Shown here piece after piece: positions 1 to 6,264 of a stretch of 46,999 bases of DNA. The position numbers and the translations under genes are program-made. Where the stretch lies: IMG/VR virus record IMGVR_UViG_3300035703_000148, positions 1 through 46,999 of that record; one strand, given 5' to 3'. The stretch is from a virus. The notes below the pieces were generated by a model. It saw only the letters and a list, made by a program, of their open reading frames with translations, searched no databases and was not told where the DNA came from. Position 1 is the first letter of the stretch, and each line of letters opens with the position of its first letter.

Positions 1-298
1 AAGCATTGTTTTGAGTTACCAGAACTTGATTACGGGCAAATACGGTGCAAACGGGGCGGTCGTGGTCAACAAAGAAGTGGGTTATGCCTTGCTGAAAAAG
101 CACTCCATCATCGGCCCCAAGGAGGCAGGGGAAATCAAGAAGATTACCTACGGCTTTGGGGTGAGTCGCAAGGCCAAGAACCCTGCGATGAAGCCAACCG
201 AGATTTACGAGCGCATGACCGGAGCACTGGAACGGTTGCAAAAGCGCGGGGAGGTGTTGGACACACTGCGGTTCTATGGGTTAAAGGCTACGCAATGA
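1..298. repeat. Window-end duplicate (left copy): allele A flank of the lysis locus
   Basis: This stretch matches 46399-46696. The first 126 bases are identical; I then count ten differences, every one synonymous in the solute-binding protein frame. Homology resumes at 595-826, matching 46768-46999, with 127 identical bases at the far end (700-826). Between them the left copy carries 225 extra bases (75 codons). The pattern fits two alleles of one locus joined because the assembly ran round a circular molecule, rather than an ancient duplication. Confidence 0.9.
2..298 (+). CDS. Periplasmic solute-binding protein, 3' fragment (cut by window edge)
   Basis: This is the last ~98 codons of the gene seen complete at 45923-46696; the start lies outside the window. 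The shared protein sequence is identical to the C-terminus of that copy, although the DNA differs at about ten silent sites. It belongs to the family 3 extracellular solute-binding proteins (HisJ/SBP_bac_3 type), periplasmic proteins that bind amino acids or similar small molecules. Its stop codon overlaps the next start codon (ATGA at 295-298), so it is probably translationally coupled to the endolysin reading frame. See the full copy for domain details. Confidence 0.85.
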   Translation, partial: SIVLSYQNLITGKYGANGAVVVNKEVGYALLKKHSIIGPKEAGEIKKITYGFGVSRKAKNPAMKPTEIYERMTGALERLQKRGEVLDTLRFYGLKATQ

Positions 299-1074
299 CT
301 GATGACGAACTCGATAACAAGCCCGTATCAGATGCTGAATTTGCCGAGTTCATGCGGCCAACCTCTTTTACCAATGAAATCCCGATTGAAGAAGTGGAAT
401 GGGGATTGGGATTGACCGAAGAAGAAGCATACACGCTGTTGGATGGGGCGTGCGACCTGAGTTGCGTGTCGTCAGACCTCCCTATCGAACGAGTGGAATT
501 CACCCCTGTTCATTTTGCCGATACCGAACCTCGAACTTTAACAAACCAAGAGATTGACGAGTTGTTCGCAGAACTTAACCCACCGGAGAATACTATGGAC
601 TTTGAAAAAGCGTTTGCAATCCTGCTGAAACACGAAGGTGGATTCAGCAACCACAAGGACGATACGGGTGGCGCAACCATGTGGGGTGTAACCGAGAAGG
701 TGGCGCGTGCCCACGGTTATACGGGCGAGATGCGCAACCTACCCATTGAGTTTGCCAAGCGCGTATACAAGCTAACCTATTGGGATGCGGTGAGGGCTGA
801 TGCGCTACCTGCTGCGGTGCGCTATTCGGTATTTGATGCAGCGGTAAACAGTGGCGTGGGGCGTGCAACCAAGTGGCTGCAAACGGCGGTGGGAACCAAG
901 CCTGACGGAATCATTGGCCCACAAACACTGGCAGCGGTTGGCAAGCAAGACCCTGAAAAACTCAATGCCAAGTACAACGGCGTGCGGTTGACCTTTCTAA
1001 CAGAGTTGCCGAATTGGGGCAGTTTCAGCAAGGGTTGGGCGCGGCGCGTGGCATCGAACTTGGTTGGGGCGTGA
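295..1074 (+). CDS. Endolysin, glycoside hydrolase 108 family, with 100-residue N-terminal extension (allele A)
   Basis: This enzyme cleaves peptidoglycan glycan strands at the end of the lytic cycle. The enzyme proper begins at an internal ATG (595), 6 nt after a GGAG Shine-Dalgarno, and would be 159 aa. Its N-terminus has the GH108 motif KHEGG with the presumed catalytic Glu about 14 residues in, followed by a DDTGGATMWGVT loop and a PG_binding_3-type C-terminal half. The open frame continues upstream to an ATG at 295 that overlaps the previous stop, adding an acidic 100-residue segment of unknown role. The allele at 46693 has only 25 residues there, in the same frame. Either start could be used. 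The conserved internal ribosome site makes 595 the safer start for the active enzyme. Confidence 0.88.
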   Translation: MTDDELDNKPVSDAEFAEFMRPTSFTNEIPIEEVEWGLGLTEEEAYTLLDGACDLSCVSSDLPIERVEFTPVHFADTEPRTLTNQEIDELFAELNPPENTMDFEKAFAILLKHEGGFSNHKDDTGGATMWGVTEKVARAHGYTGEMRNLPIEFAKRVYKLTYWDAVRADALPAAVRYSVFDAAVNSGVGRATKWLQTAVGTKPDGIIGPQTLAAVGKQDPEKLNAKYNGVRLTFLTELPNWGSFSKGWARRVASNLVGA

Positions 1075-1075
1075 T

Positions 1076-1594
1076 ATGGATTTAAGCTGGATTAAAACCG
1101 TCGCCCCGATGATTGGCAGCGCATTGGGTGGCCCTCTTGGGGGCATGGCTGTAGGTATGCTGGCTGAGAAGTTGGGCGTGCAGGAGAAAACGATTGCGGC
1201 GGTGACAACGGCAATATCCGACTCCAAGCTGACACCGGAGCAGGTATCGAGCATCCGGCAAGCGGAAATCGAGTTTCAGAAGTTCCTTGGTCAAAACAAG
1301 ATTGACCTTGAGCGCATCAACATGGAAAACACCAAGTCGGCGCGGGAGATGCAGATTGCCAACCGAAGCTATACCCCACAGGTTCTATCGTTTGTCATTA
1401 CCGTGGGTTTCTTTGGTGTGCTTTACTATATGCTGACGATGGAAGCCAAGCCGACCGAAGCCTTGCTGATTATGCTCGGTTCGTTGGGTACGGCATGGGC
1501 AGCGGTTTGTAATTTCTGGTTCGGCTCAACCGCTGGCAGCGCACGCAAAACCGATTTGTTGGCACAGGCCCCTGCGATTGGCGGCGGCAAATGA
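1076..1594 (+). CDS. Holin, three-TM family (GTA_holin_3TM type)
   Basis: This is a 172-aa inner-membrane protein, expected to form the lesion that lets the endolysin reach the cell wall. The N-terminus is a Gly/Ala-rich hydrophobic stretch. A charged middle region follows, then the family signature NRSYTPQVL leading into a transmembrane segment, and a second segment near residues 130-150 (LLIMLGSLGTAWAAV). I chose ATG 1076 because it lies just after the endolysin stop (1072-1074); the frame also opens at a TTG at 1064. Its own stop overlaps the thermonuclease start (ATGA). Its place directly after the endolysin supports the holin call. Confidence 0.82.
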   Translation: MDLSWIKTVAPMIGSALGGPLGGMAVGMLAEKLGVQEKTIAAVTTAISDSKLTPEQVSSIRQAEIEFQKFLGQNKIDLERINMENTKSAREMQIANRSYTPQVLSFVITVGFFGVLYYMLTMEAKPTEALLIMLGSLGTAWAAVCNFWFGSTAGSARKTDLLAQAPAIGGGK

Positions 1595-2055
1595 AACTGC
1601 TTGCCACCTTATTGCTGGCGCTATCCGTTGGTTGCGCGGCTGAAACCATGCAGGGCTTTGTATCCGATGTGCACGATGGGGATACGGTTAAATTCACGCA
1701 GGGCAAGGAAACTTACAAAATCAGGCTGGCGCATATTGACGCGCCCGAACTTGACCAGCTATACGGATACGCCTCCAGAACATCGCTCATACAACTCACC
1801 CTCTTTAAGCGGGTGGAGGCGCGGTGTACCAATAAAGACCGCTACGGGCGGCATCTATGCACGTTACTGGTTGATGGTATAGACGTTAACGCAGAACAGG
1901 TCAATCGCGGCATGGCGTGGGCGTATCTGCGCTATGCGCCCAAAGGGACACCTCTAAAGGGCATCCAAGCCGAGGCTGTGGAAGGCAAGCGGGGACTTTG
2001 GAGTGACCCGCACCCAGAGGCACCGTGGGAATACAGGCGCACCCCAATGGATTGA
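1591..2055 (+). CDS. Secreted thermonuclease (staphylococcal nuclease homologue)
   Basis: This is a 154-aa nuclease of the SNase family, which hydrolyses DNA and RNA using Ca2+. Residues 1-18 form a Sec signal peptide, so the product is probably exported. Family motifs occur in order: DGDTVKF, IRLAHIDAPE (catalytic Arg, Asp and Glu), DRYGRHL (second catalytic Arg), then VNRGMAWAY and PWEYRR at the end. It is the last gene of the rightward late operon, overlapping the holin stop by 4 nt, and is followed by the candidate att site and a terminator. Possible roles are breakdown of host nucleic acid at lysis or a fitness gene of the lysogen; the sequence does not decide. Confidence 0.88.
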   Translation: MKLLATLLLALSVGCAAETMQGFVSDVHDGDTVKFTQGKETYKIRLAHIDAPELDQLYGYASRTSLIQLTLFKRVEARCTNKDRYGRHLCTLLVDGIDVNAEQVNRGMAWAYLRYAPKGTPLKGIQAEAVEGKRGLWSDPHPEAPWEYRRTPMD

Positions 2056-2153
2056 AGCAGAACTTGACCTGTTAGAATTGCTGCATACTGGAAAATATAG
2101 CTTCCCGCAATATTTCCGTAAATTGCTTCTAAGTTATTGATTTATTTATATTA

Positions 2154-2169
2154 TTGGTGCCCAGGAAGC
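2154..2169 (-). other. Candidate attP core resembling the 3' end of a tRNA
   Basis: Read on the minus strand this is CGCTTCCTGGGCACCA. CCTGGGC-A-CCA has the form of a tRNA acceptor 3' strand, discriminator base and encoded CCA, and the preceding CGCTT fits the 3' strand of a T-stem. A partner gene would start GCCCAGG, as some tRNA-Leu genes do. Beyond the core there is no T-loop or tRNA body, so this is not a tRNA gene. It lies 188 nt upstream of the integrase, where attP is expected for integration into a tRNA 3' end. Confidence 0.6.
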
Positions 2170-2221
2170 GCACCAAACAGCATAAACAGGGTATCCCTAG
2201 CGAGTGCAGGTTAGTACAGAT

Positions 2222-2256
2222 AAAGCCTTGATTTTCAAAAGAAATCAGGGCTTTTT
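2222..2256 (+). terminator. Rho-independent terminator ending the late/lysis operon
   Basis: A 13-bp stem (AAAGCCTTGATTT pairing with AAATCAGGGCTTT, one G-T pair) with a 7-nt loop is followed by a T-run on the plus strand. It separates the thermonuclease from the integrase. It lies inside the 5' extension of the integrase reading frame, which argues for the downstream integrase start at 2357. Confidence 0.88.
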
Positions 2257-2356
2257 GTTTGCGCTTTCGCCTGTTGAGTGCCTGCTAAAATTGGTTAAAA
2301 TGTGCCAGTATTTGTTAGGTGTCCCGCATAATTCCCGCATTGAAAATCACACAACG

Positions 2357-3367
2357 ATGGCATACATTCGCAAGCTAAAAACAGGCTACCGAGCAGAGGT
2401 AGAGCGCAAAGGCATACGCAAGAGCCAAGTATTCCCGACTAAGGCGGCGGCTACCGCATGGGCAGCAGTTGAGGAGGGGAAAATACTTTCTGGCATTGCG
2501 GGCGCGTTTCCTGCTTACAGCCTAAAAGATGCGTTTGAGAGGTATGAGAAGCAGGTTAGCAATGCGAAACGAGGCGGGCGCTCCGAGGGGTTGCGCTTTG
2601 CAGCGTTTGTGCGCGATTTTCCTGAATTGAGTGCAAAAGTATTGCACGCCATTACACCAGAGGATATTGCGAAATGGCGCGATGCTAGGTTAAAAGTGGT
2701 TCAGTCAACATCCGTTGCGCGTGAAGCATCGCAGCTTAGGCACGTCTGGACGGTGGCAGAGAATGAATGGGGCTGGTGCGGTGCTTCGCCTTGGAAAAAG
2801 GTCAAGCTACCATCCAAGGGACACGCACGGACACGGCGCACTAACTGGCGCGAGGTGCGGCTATTGGTACGGCACATGGGGTATGTGACGGGGAAAGCGC
2901 CAGCAACCCCACAGGCGCAGGTTGCATGGGCGTATATGGTGGCGCAGCACACAGCACTTAGGGCTAGTGAGGTGCGGAGCTTGAGTAGGTCTAGCGTGGA
3001 TTTAACCAAGCGGGTGATTACGCTTGAAAGCCATAAAACGCTAGAACGAGAGGGGACGCGCTTTGTGCCATTTACTACCAAGGCGGCTAGGCTGCTGCGG
3101 GTGCTGGACGCTAACGCTGCGGCATTGGGGCGTGATGATTATTTCACGATAAGCGCCCAAAGCCTTGATGTTCTGTTCCGCAAGGTGCGCGATAGGTTGC
3201 TGCTCGACAACCTGCACTTCCACGACAGCAGGGCAGATGCGCTAACCCGCTTGTCTAAGCGCATGGATGTTATGCGGCTGGCTAAAATTAGCGGTCACCG
3301 TGACCTTAACCAGCTATATACAGCCTACTACCGCGAGAGCGCGGCAGATATAGCGGCTACTCTTTAG
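2357..3367 (+). CDS. int: Tyrosine recombinase integrase
   Basis: This 336-aa phage integrase carries out attP x attB recombination. Residues 1-50 form an arm-binding-like domain, about 50-155 a SAM-like core-binding domain, and about 160-336 the catalytic domain. Catalytic residues visible are Arg202 (ALRASE), Lys227 (SHKT), His289 and Arg292 (HDSR), His314 (SGHRD) and the nucleophile Tyr324 or Tyr325 (TAYYRES). The frame is open from 2204, but the start at ATG 2357 (MAYIRKL) fits family length and lies clear of the terminator at 2222-2256. It is transcribed toward the leftward early operon, and its 3' end overlaps the convergent gene at 3357 by 11 bp. Its neighbour is the tRNA-like core at 2154-2169. 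Confidence 0.95.
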   Translation: MAYIRKLKTGYRAEVERKGIRKSQVFPTKAAATAWAAVEEGKILSGIAGAFPAYSLKDAFERYEKQVSNAKRGGRSEGLRFAAFVRDFPELSAKVLHAITPEDIAKWRDARLKVVQSTSVAREASQLRHVWTVAENEWGWCGASPWKKVKLPSKGHARTRRTNWREVRLLVRHMGYVTGKAPATPQAQVAWAYMVAQHTALRASEVRSLSRSSVDLTKRVITLESHKTLEREGTRFVPFTTKAARLLRVLDANAAALGRDDYFTISAQSLDVLFRKVRDRLLLDNLHFHDSRADALTRLSKRMDVMRLAKISGHRDLNQLYTAYYRESAADIAATL

Positions 3368-3557
3368 CTTTCTTGGCGGCTTTTATGCTAACGTCAAGGA
3401 TGCCCTTAAGCCATTTCGCCCCTCCGATGGTGAACCACATATCGCGCTGCTCCTGAGTATCTGGCCGCCAGCTAACGGGTAGGGGGCGCTCCGGTGCTGG
3501 TGGTCGCCCTGCGCCTTCCCGTTTTCCTCCACGTTGTTTCTTTTTTTCATCTTCCAT
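3357..3557 (-). CDS. Small basic phage protein of unknown function (RGGKREGAGRP motif)
   Basis: This is a 66-aa protein and the last gene of the leftward operon. The N-terminus is very polar and contains RGGKREGAGRPP, a motif common in small phage proteins that is often an extended basic tail. I chose ATG 3557 because AAAGGA lies 6-7 nt upstream; an in-frame ATG at 3572 has no ribosome site. It overlaps the integrase 3' end tail to tail. The function is not recognised. A role at the DNA, such as near att or with the integrase, would be a guess from position alone. Confidence 0.65.
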   Translation of the reverse strand: MEDEKKKQRGGKREGAGRPPAPERPLPVSWRPDTQEQRDMWFTIGGAKWLKGILDVSIKAAKKAKE

Positions 3558-3568
3558 TAAATTTCCTT

Positions 3569-3769
3569 TCATGCCGTTCTGCGTTCAAATAGCACGTTTG
3601 CAGCTTCGTGAGTCATTGAAGATTCAACGGAGCGCCAAGTGTAAGCAATCCCACCTTTGCAATGGCTCGCATAATTTTCGCAGAGTTTATACACGGCAAA
3701 GCCAGTTGCTTTAGCAACAAGTGCGTATCTGATACCTCGTTTGTTTACTTTTACTGCTAAGGTTTTCAT
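3569..3769 (-). CDS. Hypothetical protein, 66 aa
   Basis: This small basic protein begins MKTLAVKVNKRG and contains two Cys residues (LCENYASHCKGG). No family is recognised. An AAGG ribosome site precedes ATG 3769, and the stop falls just before the next gene. It is part of the distal leftward operon of small genes. Confidence 0.55.
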   Translation of the reverse strand: MKTLAVKVNKRGIRYALVAKATGFAVYKLCENYASHCKGGIAYTWRSVESSMTHEAANVLFERRTA

Positions 3770-3784
3770 TCTTGCCTTTTATGG

Positions 3785-3949
3785 TTAGCGCGGTGCATAC
3801 ACCACATAAGCGTTATCAACTTTCTCCACCTTGTAGCCCTTGCGTTTTAACGCGCCAGCTACCACTCCGCTACAAAACACCTCCATACTGGCGGCGTTAA
3901 ATACTTCCACCGCAATTTGCAGGTCTTTAATAATTTCTACTGTGTTCAC
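3785..3949 (-). CDS. Small protein, 54 aa, GTG start
   Basis: This reading frame starts at GTG 3949, 7 nt after an AAGGA ribosome site, and reads MNTVEIIKDLQIAVEVFNAA then ...VVYAPR. It fits the gap between neighbours and ends 15 nt before the next gene start. The second half (LKRKGYKVEKVDNAYVVYAP) looks like a compact alpha/beta fold. No family is recognised. The ribosome site and position make it a likely real gene. Confidence 0.55.
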   Translation of the reverse strand: MNTVEIIKDLQIAVEVFNAASMEVFCSGVVAGALKRKGYKVEKVDNAYVVYAPR

Positions 3950-3979
3950 TTTTGATTCCTTTTTGTGCTTTGTTAATGG

Positions 3980-4054
3980 TTATATTGTAGCACAATAATC
4001 ATTGTATATTGAACGAGCTTTCTTGCCTGTTGTTGTGTCAATTTCGTGTGCCAT
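3980..4054 (-). CDS. Possible 24-residue mini-ORF or gene remnant (MAHEID...)
   Basis: ATG 4054 follows AAAGGAAACGAAAA and opens a 24-codon frame, MAHEIDTTTGKKARSIYNDY and four more residues. The start resembles the N-terminus of some larger phage early proteins (MAHEI...), so it may be the stump of a deleted gene. Its last codons overlap the conserved promoter-like block at 3984-4001, so the DNA may matter more than the peptide. Weak evidence only. Confidence 0.25.
   Translation of the reverse strand: MAHEIDTTTGKKARSIYNDYCATI
3984..4001 (-). promoter_or_regulatory. Conserved promoter-like block, copy 1
   Basis: On the minus strand this reads TGATTATTGTGCTACAAT. The same 18-nt block, one base different, occurs at 4347-4364 and 19447-19464, each just upstream of a leftward gene with a good ribosome site. 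TACAAT is a credible -10 box, and ATTGnnnnnCAAT forms a short dyad that might be an operator. The downstream gene is the 54-aa GTG-start gene. Confidence 0.5.
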
Positions 4055-4092
4055 TTTTCGTTTCCTTTTCGTGTTAAAAATTTGATGGGGTG

Positions 4093-4108
4093 GTGGGCTT
4101 TCGCCCAC
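4093..4108 (-). terminator. Hairpin after the 66-aa gene at 4113
   Basis: GTGGGC-gaaa-GCCCAC on the minus strand, a 6-bp stem with a GNRA-type loop, lies 4 nt after the stop of the gene at 4113. A T-run follows only about 11 nt later, so it is a weak terminator or an RNA stability element. Confidence 0.35.
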
Positions 4109-4112
4109 TTAT

Positions 4113-4313
4113 TTAGACTTGCACCTTTTTTGCGAGTAGCCTCAAGGCGAAGTCATCCATTCCTTTTAGTTGACCCAAAAGGTAGGCACGCTCTAATGCA
4201 GACTTTACCTGCCACACCGCGAGGGTGCGAAAATCCAGCCCATCGCTGTGCTGAGTATCCAAACATTGAATATCAAGATACTCTTTAGCTATTTTTTCAA
4301 TTTCGTGCGACAT
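4113..4313 (-). CDS. Small phage protein resembling the DUF6900 family
   Basis: This is a 66-aa protein whose pattern IAKEYLDIQCLDTQHSDGLD then VWQVKSALERAYLLG looks like a family of small, widely distributed phage and plasmid proteins (DUF6900, from memory). Function is unknown. AAGG precedes ATG 4313 by about 8 nt. The conserved promoter-like block at 4347-4364 lies directly upstream, so it may be transcribed separately from the rest of the operon. Confidence 0.55.
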   Translation of the reverse strand: MSHEIEKIAKEYLDIQCLDTQHSDGLDFRTLAVWQVKSALERAYLLGQLKGMDDFALRLLAKKVQV

Positions 4314-4346
4314 TTAATTTACCTTTCGTGCGTTGTTAATGGTTGT

Positions 4347-4364
4347 ATTGTAGCGCAATAATCA
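4347..4364 (-). promoter_or_regulatory. Conserved promoter-like block, copy 2
   Basis: Minus strand TGATTATTGCGCTACAAT, 33 nt upstream of ATG 4313. The similarity to copy 1 continues downstream through ACAACCATTAACAA, further than to copy 3. The candidate -10 is TACAAT; no good -35 box is seen. Confidence 0.5.
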
Positions 4365-4388
4365 AATATTAAAAGGTGTTTTTAATAT

Positions 4389-4571
4389 TTATTTGGATGT
4401 TTTTTTCATCCAGTTAACCACATCTTTTTTGCTCCATTTACGGATACGCTGGCTTAGGTTAATTACGGGCGCGGGGAAGTCGGGGCGCTTGATAATGCTG
4501 CCGACTGCCCATTGGCGGGTGATGCCGAGCATGTTGGCGATGTGGCGGGTATCAATGAGTTCATCGTTCAT
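4389..4571 (-). CDS. AlpA/excisionase-like DNA-binding protein
   Basis: This is a 60-aa protein with a winged-helix (MerR/HTH_17) pattern: LIDTRHIANMLGITRQWAVG then RPDFPAPVINLSQRIRKW and VVNWMKK. AlpA-type regulators and many phage excisionases have this form. ATG 4571 follows GGAG by 6 nt, whereas the longer frame from 4589 has none. It overlaps the upstream DUF3310 gene by 11 bp. Nearness to int and attP makes an excisionase or directionality role plausible, but this is inference. Confidence 0.7.
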   Translation of the reverse strand: MNDELIDTRHIANMLGITRQWAVGSIIKRPDFPAPVINLSQRIRKWSKKDVVNWMKKTSK

Positions 4572-4776
4572 TTTTAAGCTCCAGTTCAATTAGTAAATCA
4601 ATGTAGTGCTTGGCTTTGCGTAGGTCTGCAATCCCGTTTTTGCTGCGCCAGCGTGTTATGTATTTAATAACGTTGCCCTCCATATAGGGCAGGTTGTTGG
4701 CGTGGATAAACTCAACGGGCTGGATAGCCATGTCCTTGTAATGGCTGCCATCAACTTGGGTGTCAAGTGCGCTCAT
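4561..4776 (-). CDS. DUF3310 family protein
   Basis: This 71-aa protein has the DUF3310 signature: HYKDMAIQPVEFIHANNLPY, then GNVIKYITRWRSKNGIADLRKAKHYIDLL. The family is common in phages, and its biochemical role has not been established with confidence. It overlaps the next upstream gene by 4 bp (ATGA). Confidence 0.85.
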   Translation of the reverse strand: MSALDTQVDGSHYKDMAIQPVEFIHANNLPYMEGNVIKYITRWRSKNGIADLRKAKHYIDLLIELELKNER

Positions 4777-5096
4777 GCGGCAACCCTCATTAACTTTGCT
4801 GCTACAAACTTTCGGGGCTTCATCTGGTTACTGGATAGGCATCTGCCATCTTCAAGGTAGAGCGTGCCCGTCACGCAGTCCATGTAATACGTCTGCTTCA
4901 TATCAATGCTCAACCTGTATTGGCGCTGCGTTTCGCTGTCCTGCGGCTTGGCTATCCGCACCTTTACAAAGTAGCGCCCATCGGCTGTGTACAGTTCGTC
5001 ATCCCCTAGCCATCTACGCAACGCCTCATCATTTGCGGCGCAGCACTCGCTCATCTTGGCGCAGGGGGCTTCCGTGTTGATGTAAATTTCCCGCAT
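4773..5096 (-). CDS. Hypothetical protein, 107 aa
   Basis: This cytosolic-looking protein carries a Cys cluster near the start (CAKMSECCA) and another after the middle (YYMDCVTG). The C-terminus is basic. No family is recognised. ATG 5096 overlaps the preceding stop (TGATG), with GGAG about 9 nt upstream. It is part of the tightly coupled leftward operon. Confidence 0.65.
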   Translation of the reverse strand: MREIYINTEAPCAKMSECCAANDEALRRWLGDDELYTADGRYFVKVRIAKPQDSETQRQYRLSIDMKQTYYMDCVTGTLYLEDGRCLSSNQMKPRKFVAAKLMRVAA

Positions 5097-5542
5097 CAGA
5101 TGTACTCCATCAGGTTAGGGGGTTGCCAGCCTTGGGGCTTGCCAATCTTGCCTCCTTCCAATATGACTGGCTTACCATCGACCAGCTTTGCTTCATTGCT
5201 TGCCAGCACTGCCTCATCTGCTGCTGGCTTGTTAAAGCCTGCAAGGTAGGCAACGCCGTTGCCCGTTACCTCGCAGTCGCAAAGCGCGTCCAGCGCATCG
5301 GTTTTGGTGTGCTGCGGTATATACGCAAATTGCTCTCTACGCTTTAGCTTGCCTGCGAACCATTGCAGGTCAAGTGCGGTGCGGTTCAGTAGTAAGTGGC
5401 AACCCTCGCTATCGGTGCGTAGCGCCGCTAAGAACTCTGTAAATTCCTCAAGGTGGCAACCGATTTGCACCGACAGGTTATCCATGTCAGGCTCTTTACC
5501 GCACGCCTTTAGCCATGCTACTGTTCGCTCGTAATTAGTCAT
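5096..5542 (-). CDS. MazG-like all-alpha NTP pyrophosphohydrolase
   Basis: This 148-aa protein has the all-alpha NTP-PPase pattern: an EEFTEFL helix (metal-binding Glu residues) at about 31-37, then DALDALCDCEVTGNGVAYLAG (Asp/Glu) near 85-105. It ends with an extended Pro/Gly tail (GKIGKPQGWQPPN), typical of phage versions. Such enzymes hydrolyse (d)NTPs to monophosphates and may adjust nucleotide pools or signalling nucleotides during infection. ATG 5542 follows GGAGC; the upstream in-frame ATG at 5569 lacks one. Confidence 0.72.
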   Translation of the reverse strand: MTNYERTVAWLKACGKEPDMDNLSVQIGCHLEEFTEFLAALRTDSEGCHLLLNRTALDLQWFAGKLKRREQFAYIPQHTKTDALDALCDCEVTGNGVAYLAGFNKPAADEAVLASNEAKLVDGKPVILEGGKIGKPQGWQPPNLMEYI

Positions 5543-5552
5543 TTCTGCTCCT

Positions 5553-5744
5553 TTATGCGTTTTGTTCAATAAATTCTTTGGCTAGCAATGGCGGCATGGC
5601 GGTTGCTCCGCAGGCGGCTTCAAGCCTCGCCACCACCCCCTCTAGGCACCTTTGCAGCCGTTCATTACGGGCGCGGAGTAGTCGGTTTTCATGCTCTAGT
5701 TCGTCTATCTGGTTGCTTGCTTCGTAGTTTTGGCAATGGCTCAT
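5553..5744 (-). CDS. Small coiled-coil protein, 63 aa
   Basis: Residues 12-45 (IDELEHENRLLRARNERLQR onward) form a heptad-rich helix, so dimerisation is likely. Function is unknown. AAGGA lies 5 nt upstream of ATG 5744. It sits 10 nt ahead of the NTP-PPase start. Confidence 0.65.
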   Translation of the reverse strand: MSHCQNYEASNQIDELEHENRLLRARNERLQRCLEGVVARLEAACGATAMPPLLAKEFIEQNA

Positions 5745-5754
5745 TGCTGTCCTT

Positions 5755-5964
5755 TCACTTCATATCGTCCCTGTTGCGGAGCATAAAATCGAGCACAGTT
5801 ACAGCCATGTTCACATCGTCTGCAATATCGCGGAGTGAATCGTCTTGGTGTAGCCGTGATGTGAGTACTAGGTGGTGGAATCTGAGCCTGTTAATCAAGC
5901 CCAAAACTGCAACATCGTTCTGGTATTCAAGCCCGACTAGGGTTGTGGGTCTGCCATCGTTCAT
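5755..5964 (-). CDS. Hypothetical protein, 69 aa
   Basis: This is a mostly helical small protein (LINRLRFHHLVLTSRLHQDD). No family is recognised. ATG 5964 is preceded by AGGA at 7 nt. It diverges from the DUF1640-like gene at 6006 across only 41 bp. It follows the break in the leftward operon made by that plus-strand gene, so it is read either from upstream or from a promoter in that gap. Confidence 0.55.
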   Translation of the reverse strand: MNDGRPTTLVGLEYQNDVAVLGLINRLRFHHLVLTSRLHQDDSLRDIADDVNMAVTVLDFMLRNRDDMK

Positions 5965-6005
5965 TTGTCAATCCTTTAAATAATTTGTGGTGTAAACTGT
6001 GTGCC

Positions 6006-6263
6006 ATGAGTGCCGTTACTTTTGATACATTGAAATTTGTCCAGCGCCTTGAGAAAGCAGGCGTTGCGCGGGAACACGCAATGGCAGAAGCCGAAGCGTT
6101 GGCCGAGGCATTTGCTTCTAATACTTCCGCACTGGCTACCAAAGGCGATATTGAGCGCCTAGAAAGTAAAATCGAAGCCATCGAACTACGCCTAACCATC
6201 AAGCTAGGTGCGTTCATGGCTGCTTCCGTGGGCACTACCGTTGCACTGGTGAAGTTGCTGTAG
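6006..6263 (+). CDS. DUF1640-like coiled-coil protein with C-terminal TM segment
   Basis: This is an 85-aa protein on the plus strand inside an otherwise leftward operon. Layout: a helical N-terminus (FDTLKFVQRLEKAGV), an Ala/Glu-rich helix, the family-like ALATKGDIERLESKIEAIEL coiled coil, and a C-terminal hydrophobic segment (LGAFMAASVGTTVALVKLL). DUF1640/CCDC90-type proteins are membrane-anchored coiled coils that recur in proteobacterial mobile elements. No Shine-Dalgarno precedes ATG 6006. TAAACT at 5993-5998 would put the transcript start at or next to the ATG, so the message may be leaderless. Separate orientation suggests expression in the lysogen. Confidence 0.75.
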   Translation: MSAVTFDTLKFVQRLEKAGVAREHAMAEAEALAEAFASNTSALATKGDIERLESKIEAIELRLTIKLGAFMAASVGTTVALVKLL

Positions 6264-6264
6264 T

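Noticed and set aside
2154-2172. A tRNA gene at the GGTGCCC...GCACC sequence
   Set aside because: Only the acceptor 3' strand, CCA and a few T-stem bases are present; no T-loop, anticodon arm or D arm follows. It is better read as an att core.
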